Positions 19,501-21,457 of a stretch of 21,457 bases of DNA are shown piece after piece. The stretch's first letter is position 1; each line of letters opens with the position of its first letter. Origin of the DNA: Klebsormidium nitens. Taxonomy: Eukaryota > Streptophyta > Klebsormidiophyceae > Klebsormidiales > Klebsormidiaceae. The position numbers and the translations under genes are program-made. The stretch covers positions 1 through 21,457 of the forward strand of contig DF237911.1 of assembly GCA_000708835.1 (NCBI GenBank), in the 5' to 3' direction. The notes below the pieces were generated by a model. The model was not told where the DNA came from. It saw nothing but the letters and a program-made list of their open reading frames with translations, and made no database searches.

Positions 19501-20421
19501 TTCCGGCCCTCCCCGCCTTCCAATCTCTGCCACATCCACCGTACCTGCAAACGGGGGGGGCAATTCCCCCCTGTCGACTGCCCCCTGCCGCTCCTTCTGC
19601 GCATAAAACTCCCGCACCTCCCTCGCCCTGTCCATGAGCCCCACCGGAAGCATCGCCACCGCTTCCGCCGCCGTCAGCTCCGTGGGGGTGGCGATCTCCA
19701 CGTCCGGGAAGTCATCCCCCTCGAAATCGCCGCCGACCTCAGCGACGACGTCATCGATCTCGTCCTCCCCAATCACGTCCCAGCCGCCATTTTCATCCAC
19801 CTCCCAAGCCTGCTCGTATGCAGATTCTTGAGACTCTGCACTGCTCGACGACGCTTTTCCGCTGGCACCATTTGCAGCTTCTTCTGCAGCTCGCGCCCGC
19901 GCCATCGCTCTCTTAAGCACCGACTCTTTCTCGCCGCGGCTTTCATCTTCCCACTCTCCACTTCTAGTTCCCGGCGGCTGCTGCCAACCACTTTCTTGTG
20001 CCTCAATCCTATCAGCGCCGCCCGAACTGGACGCCCCACCTCCGTCCAAACGCCCACCGTCCGAAATGCCGCCTCCTGGATTTGCCCCCACACTCCGTTC
20101 TTCTACGAAACCACCCTCAGTCCGCCCCTCCGGCGTATCATCGCCCCGACTTTCAGCCGCTGTGACATTTCGCCCACCCCTGCTTTTTCTTGCAGTTCTT
20201 TGAAGTCGTTTTGCACCTGTCGTGACAGCTGGCAGCGCTGCTCCAAGGAACGGCGACAGGTGTTTGCATTGCACGTGGATTCCATGATGGCCCTTGAGGA
20301 ATGCCTGGAAGCCTGGGAAGCCCGACGATGGAGGTGGTGCCGAAAAGTCACAGCATTGCCGCCTGCTGGACGGAGAGGGCGCTGCAATCTGGAAGCGCCC
20401 GCACAGCGCCGCCTGCGCCAT
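13599..20421 (-). CDS. MRL7/RCB- or MRL7L/NCP-like plastid protein with thioredoxin-like fold, six exons
   Basis: Exons (minus strand): 20421-18866, 18141-16251, 15829-15633, 15110-15041, 14530-14419, 13711-13599. Phases agree at every join, giving 1312 aa ending in TGA at 13601-13599. Residues 1-90 are Ser/Arg/Ala-rich with few acids, like a plastid transit peptide. Residues about 95-1150 are acidic, Ser/Glu/Asp-rich and mostly disordered, with charged helices near residues 480-540 and a more ordered stretch coded at about 17020-16730 (KELEAALPKVTYKQFESLKP onward). The C-terminal 150 residues form a thioredoxin-like fold: DEWEDVTRDPSPLVVEVFAT, then W1215-A-R-P-C1219, a helix, VVKLNAENEKAL, ANVP1260TVIF (cis-proline), and HVFFRGPFPEC. 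From memory, plant MRL7-family proteins share the WE...SPL(V/I)V start and an FF-Y/R-G...PxC end. Arabidopsis members act in the nucleus and plastid to promote PEP assembly. The first active-site Cys is missing, so disulphide reductase activity is unlikely. Family proteins are about 330 aa, so the long N region is unusual; a fusion or two adjacent genes is possible, although the frame is continuous across the intron 1 and intron 2 joins. Confidence 0.62.
13691..13985 (-). repeat. Three tandem copies of the last-exon acceptor region of the MRL7-like gene
   Basis: Units begin at 13691, 13793 and 13908 (TGCCC..AGGTCGACCAC on the plus strand). Each contains the 5' edge of exon 6, its acceptor and about 50 bp of upstream intron (ACGGGTTAG..CTTA..C and AGGTTTGG blocks). 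The unit at 13691 is the edge of the real exon. The middle copy keeps a good acceptor (CTCTCCATTGCAG on the minus strand) and the same phase, reading VVDLPG then 13 new residues to a stop at 13754-13752. The third copy reads VVDLLGSNLLKVFARD then stops; its acceptor is altered. Confidence 0.85.
15470..15505 (-). repeat. Intronic copy of the 3' edge of exon 3 of the MRL7-like gene
   Basis: Matches 15632-15667 (end of exon 3 and donor) at 27 of 36 positions, 162 bp further along the transcript. On the minus strand it reads SPLVIEHFARW against the exon's SPLVVEVFATW. The donor GTGAGC has become GCGAGC. It is inside intron 3 (15632-15111). Confidence 0.65.
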
Positions 20422-21277
20422 CGATGGGGTTGCTGTTTTAACTTATATGTAATCTGCGTTAATTTCTTCTTCAAGCAAGCGTTGAGGTCACATGGTCGCC
20501 CTACTACCCAGCGACAGGTGCCATTGAAGGTGTTCCAACATTTTCCACGCACACTTCTGTCGGTGTGAAGGAACTTGAAGTTGAAGTTGAAGTTGACGAG
20601 GCCTGACGAAAACTTTGATCCCCTGTGGTAATGGTTGCCTCCCTGATAATGGTAGTTACTGAACTTCTTAGCTATCGATGTTACTAGAATATTGCCCTGT
20701 TTCTACATAAATTCGCATTTATCGTCGAAACCGCCGGATTGGATGCCGCGCGCTCTGGCAATTTTGCATTTAGCGACAGAATCTTGTGACGGATTGTACC
20801 TCACGTCAATTCTATCGAACTGAATCTACCGCCATTTAAAGGGTCCGTCGAAAATGACTACTCGGGACGTCGTGTTAGGGCGAAAGTTTTGGTACATATC
20901 TGCTCAACAGGTCGCTGCAAATATCCAACCGAGGCTCAAGGCGGAAGTAAACTTAGGATTGTGGATTGACCGTACAGTTTACGGACTTGGAGAAACAAGT
21001 TAAACCCTCAACCAGATCTACATCGACCGGGTTGTTCCTCCCGGTGTGAAGTGGAGCCAACCGACCACTACTTTATACTTCAGTTTCTCAATCCCGGTAG
21101 CTAAAGTCGGTCCTTCCTCCCACGCTTCCGGCCATCGTGGACCGCGTGGGTTAAGAGGCAAGTTCAGTATCACATCGTAGATTAGTTCTGCCCGGAATGT
21201 GACAGATTCACTGAGCCCTCAGGTTTCTGCTCTACGGTCCCCGGGCTTGACCCCCGTGCAGCATATTGCACATTCGG
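20422..21277. other. Upstream region of the MRL7-like gene
   Basis: Non-coding region before the minus-strand start codon at 20421, expected to hold its promoter. It contains a short TTGAAG microsatellite and several ACGT cores (for example near 20803 and 20867), but nothing specific enough to call as a promoter or factor site. Confidence 0.4.
20574..20597 (+). repeat. TTGAAG hexanucleotide microsatellite
   Basis: About three to four uninterrupted copies of TTGAAG (GAAGTT in the other register), located about 150 bp upstream of the MRL7-like start codon. Confidence 0.8.
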
Positions 21278-21457
21278 TCAAACCTGGCCGCTTGACCCGA
21301 GTCCGATTTGCATGAGCCGATCGCAGAACTTTGCCCGATGCGCAAAACTTGGGCCCTCGGATGCTAGGACAAAATTCATCGAACGGCCCAGGTTCTGCGC
21401 TTTCGGCCAAGTTCTGCGATGGGCTGAAAGCAGTCAGGTCAGGCGGCCAAGGTTTGA
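21278..21457. mobile_element. Foldback (long inverted repeat) element, truncated by window end
   Basis: Left arm 21278-21363 and right arm 21377-21457 pair along nearly their whole length with a 13-nt loop. Matching blocks include TCAAACC(T)TGGCCGC at the ends, ATCGCAGAACTT near 21320/21410, GCGCA(A/G)AAC(T/C)TGGGCC, and C(G)GATG at the inner edge. Arms are about 80 bp with some mismatches and small indels. The right boundary is at or beyond the last base, so no target duplication can be checked. It could be a foldback MITE or, if transcribed, a hairpin RNA precursor. Confidence 0.65.

Noticed and set aside
18862-20421. Treating exon 1 of the minus-strand gene as a separate gene, possibly HEMERA/pTAC12-like because of its acidic plastid-protein look
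   Set aside because: I see no HEMERA motifs. The frame stops only after a good donor at 18865, and the next exon continues in phase, so one gene is simpler. A separate gene is not excluded.
1-21457. tRNA, rRNA, retrotransposon polymerase or transposase genes
   Set aside because: I looked for clover-leaf arms, reverse-transcriptase or integrase motifs and transposase signatures in the intergenic parts and found none.

Overview
The window looks like nuclear DNA of a green plant-lineage organism, most likely a streptophyte (charophyte-grade) alga such as Klebsormidium. This is inferred from GC-rich exons, introns of 395-1042 bp with GT...AG ends, two genes whose closest relatives I recognise from land plants, and long disordered acidic or Gly/Ser-rich insertions. 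I see no bacterial operon, rRNA, tRNA or CRISPR array. All exon models were built by hand from reading-frame continuity, splice consensus and intron phase. There is no transcript support.

Layout. (1) 1-2340, minus strand: a chain of overlapping open frames (about 2117 down to 232), each in the -1 frame of the one before. It is probably one decayed or mis-sequenced gene that I cannot name. (2) 2341-3757: non-coding, divergent spacer with the promoter and 5' leader of the next gene. (3) 3758-12101, plus strand: a nine-exon gene for a GEN1-type Holliday-junction resolvase of the XPG/FEN1 superfamily (predicted 1239 aa). It has an intact nuclease core, an eight-cysteine zinc-binding segment, a chromodomain-like patch and a very long disordered tail with a PCNA-binding (PIP) box, four CDK consensus sites and a SUMO-interaction-like motif. 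(4) 12102-13598: convergent spacer. (5) 13599-20421, minus strand: a six-exon gene (predicted 1312 aa) with a plastid-transit-like N terminus, about 1100 residues of acidic low-complexity sequence, and a C-terminal thioredoxin-like fold. It resembles the plant MRL7/RCB and MRL7L/NCP family that links phytochrome signalling to plastid transcription. (6) 20422-21457: upstream region of that gene, ending in a 180-bp foldback element cut by the window end.

The most striking pattern is that introns of both genes carry diverged copies ('echoes') of neighbouring exon edges, often with the splice site. Two in the resolvase gene are tandem duplications with exactly the same 118-bp spacing. In several, the exon-derived part is better conserved than the intron part, or differs mainly by silent changes. 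In the MRL7-like gene a near-intact extra acceptor could give an alternative C terminus. The two genes are in convergent orientation and need not be functionally linked: one acts in nuclear recombination and repair, the other probably in plastid gene expression.
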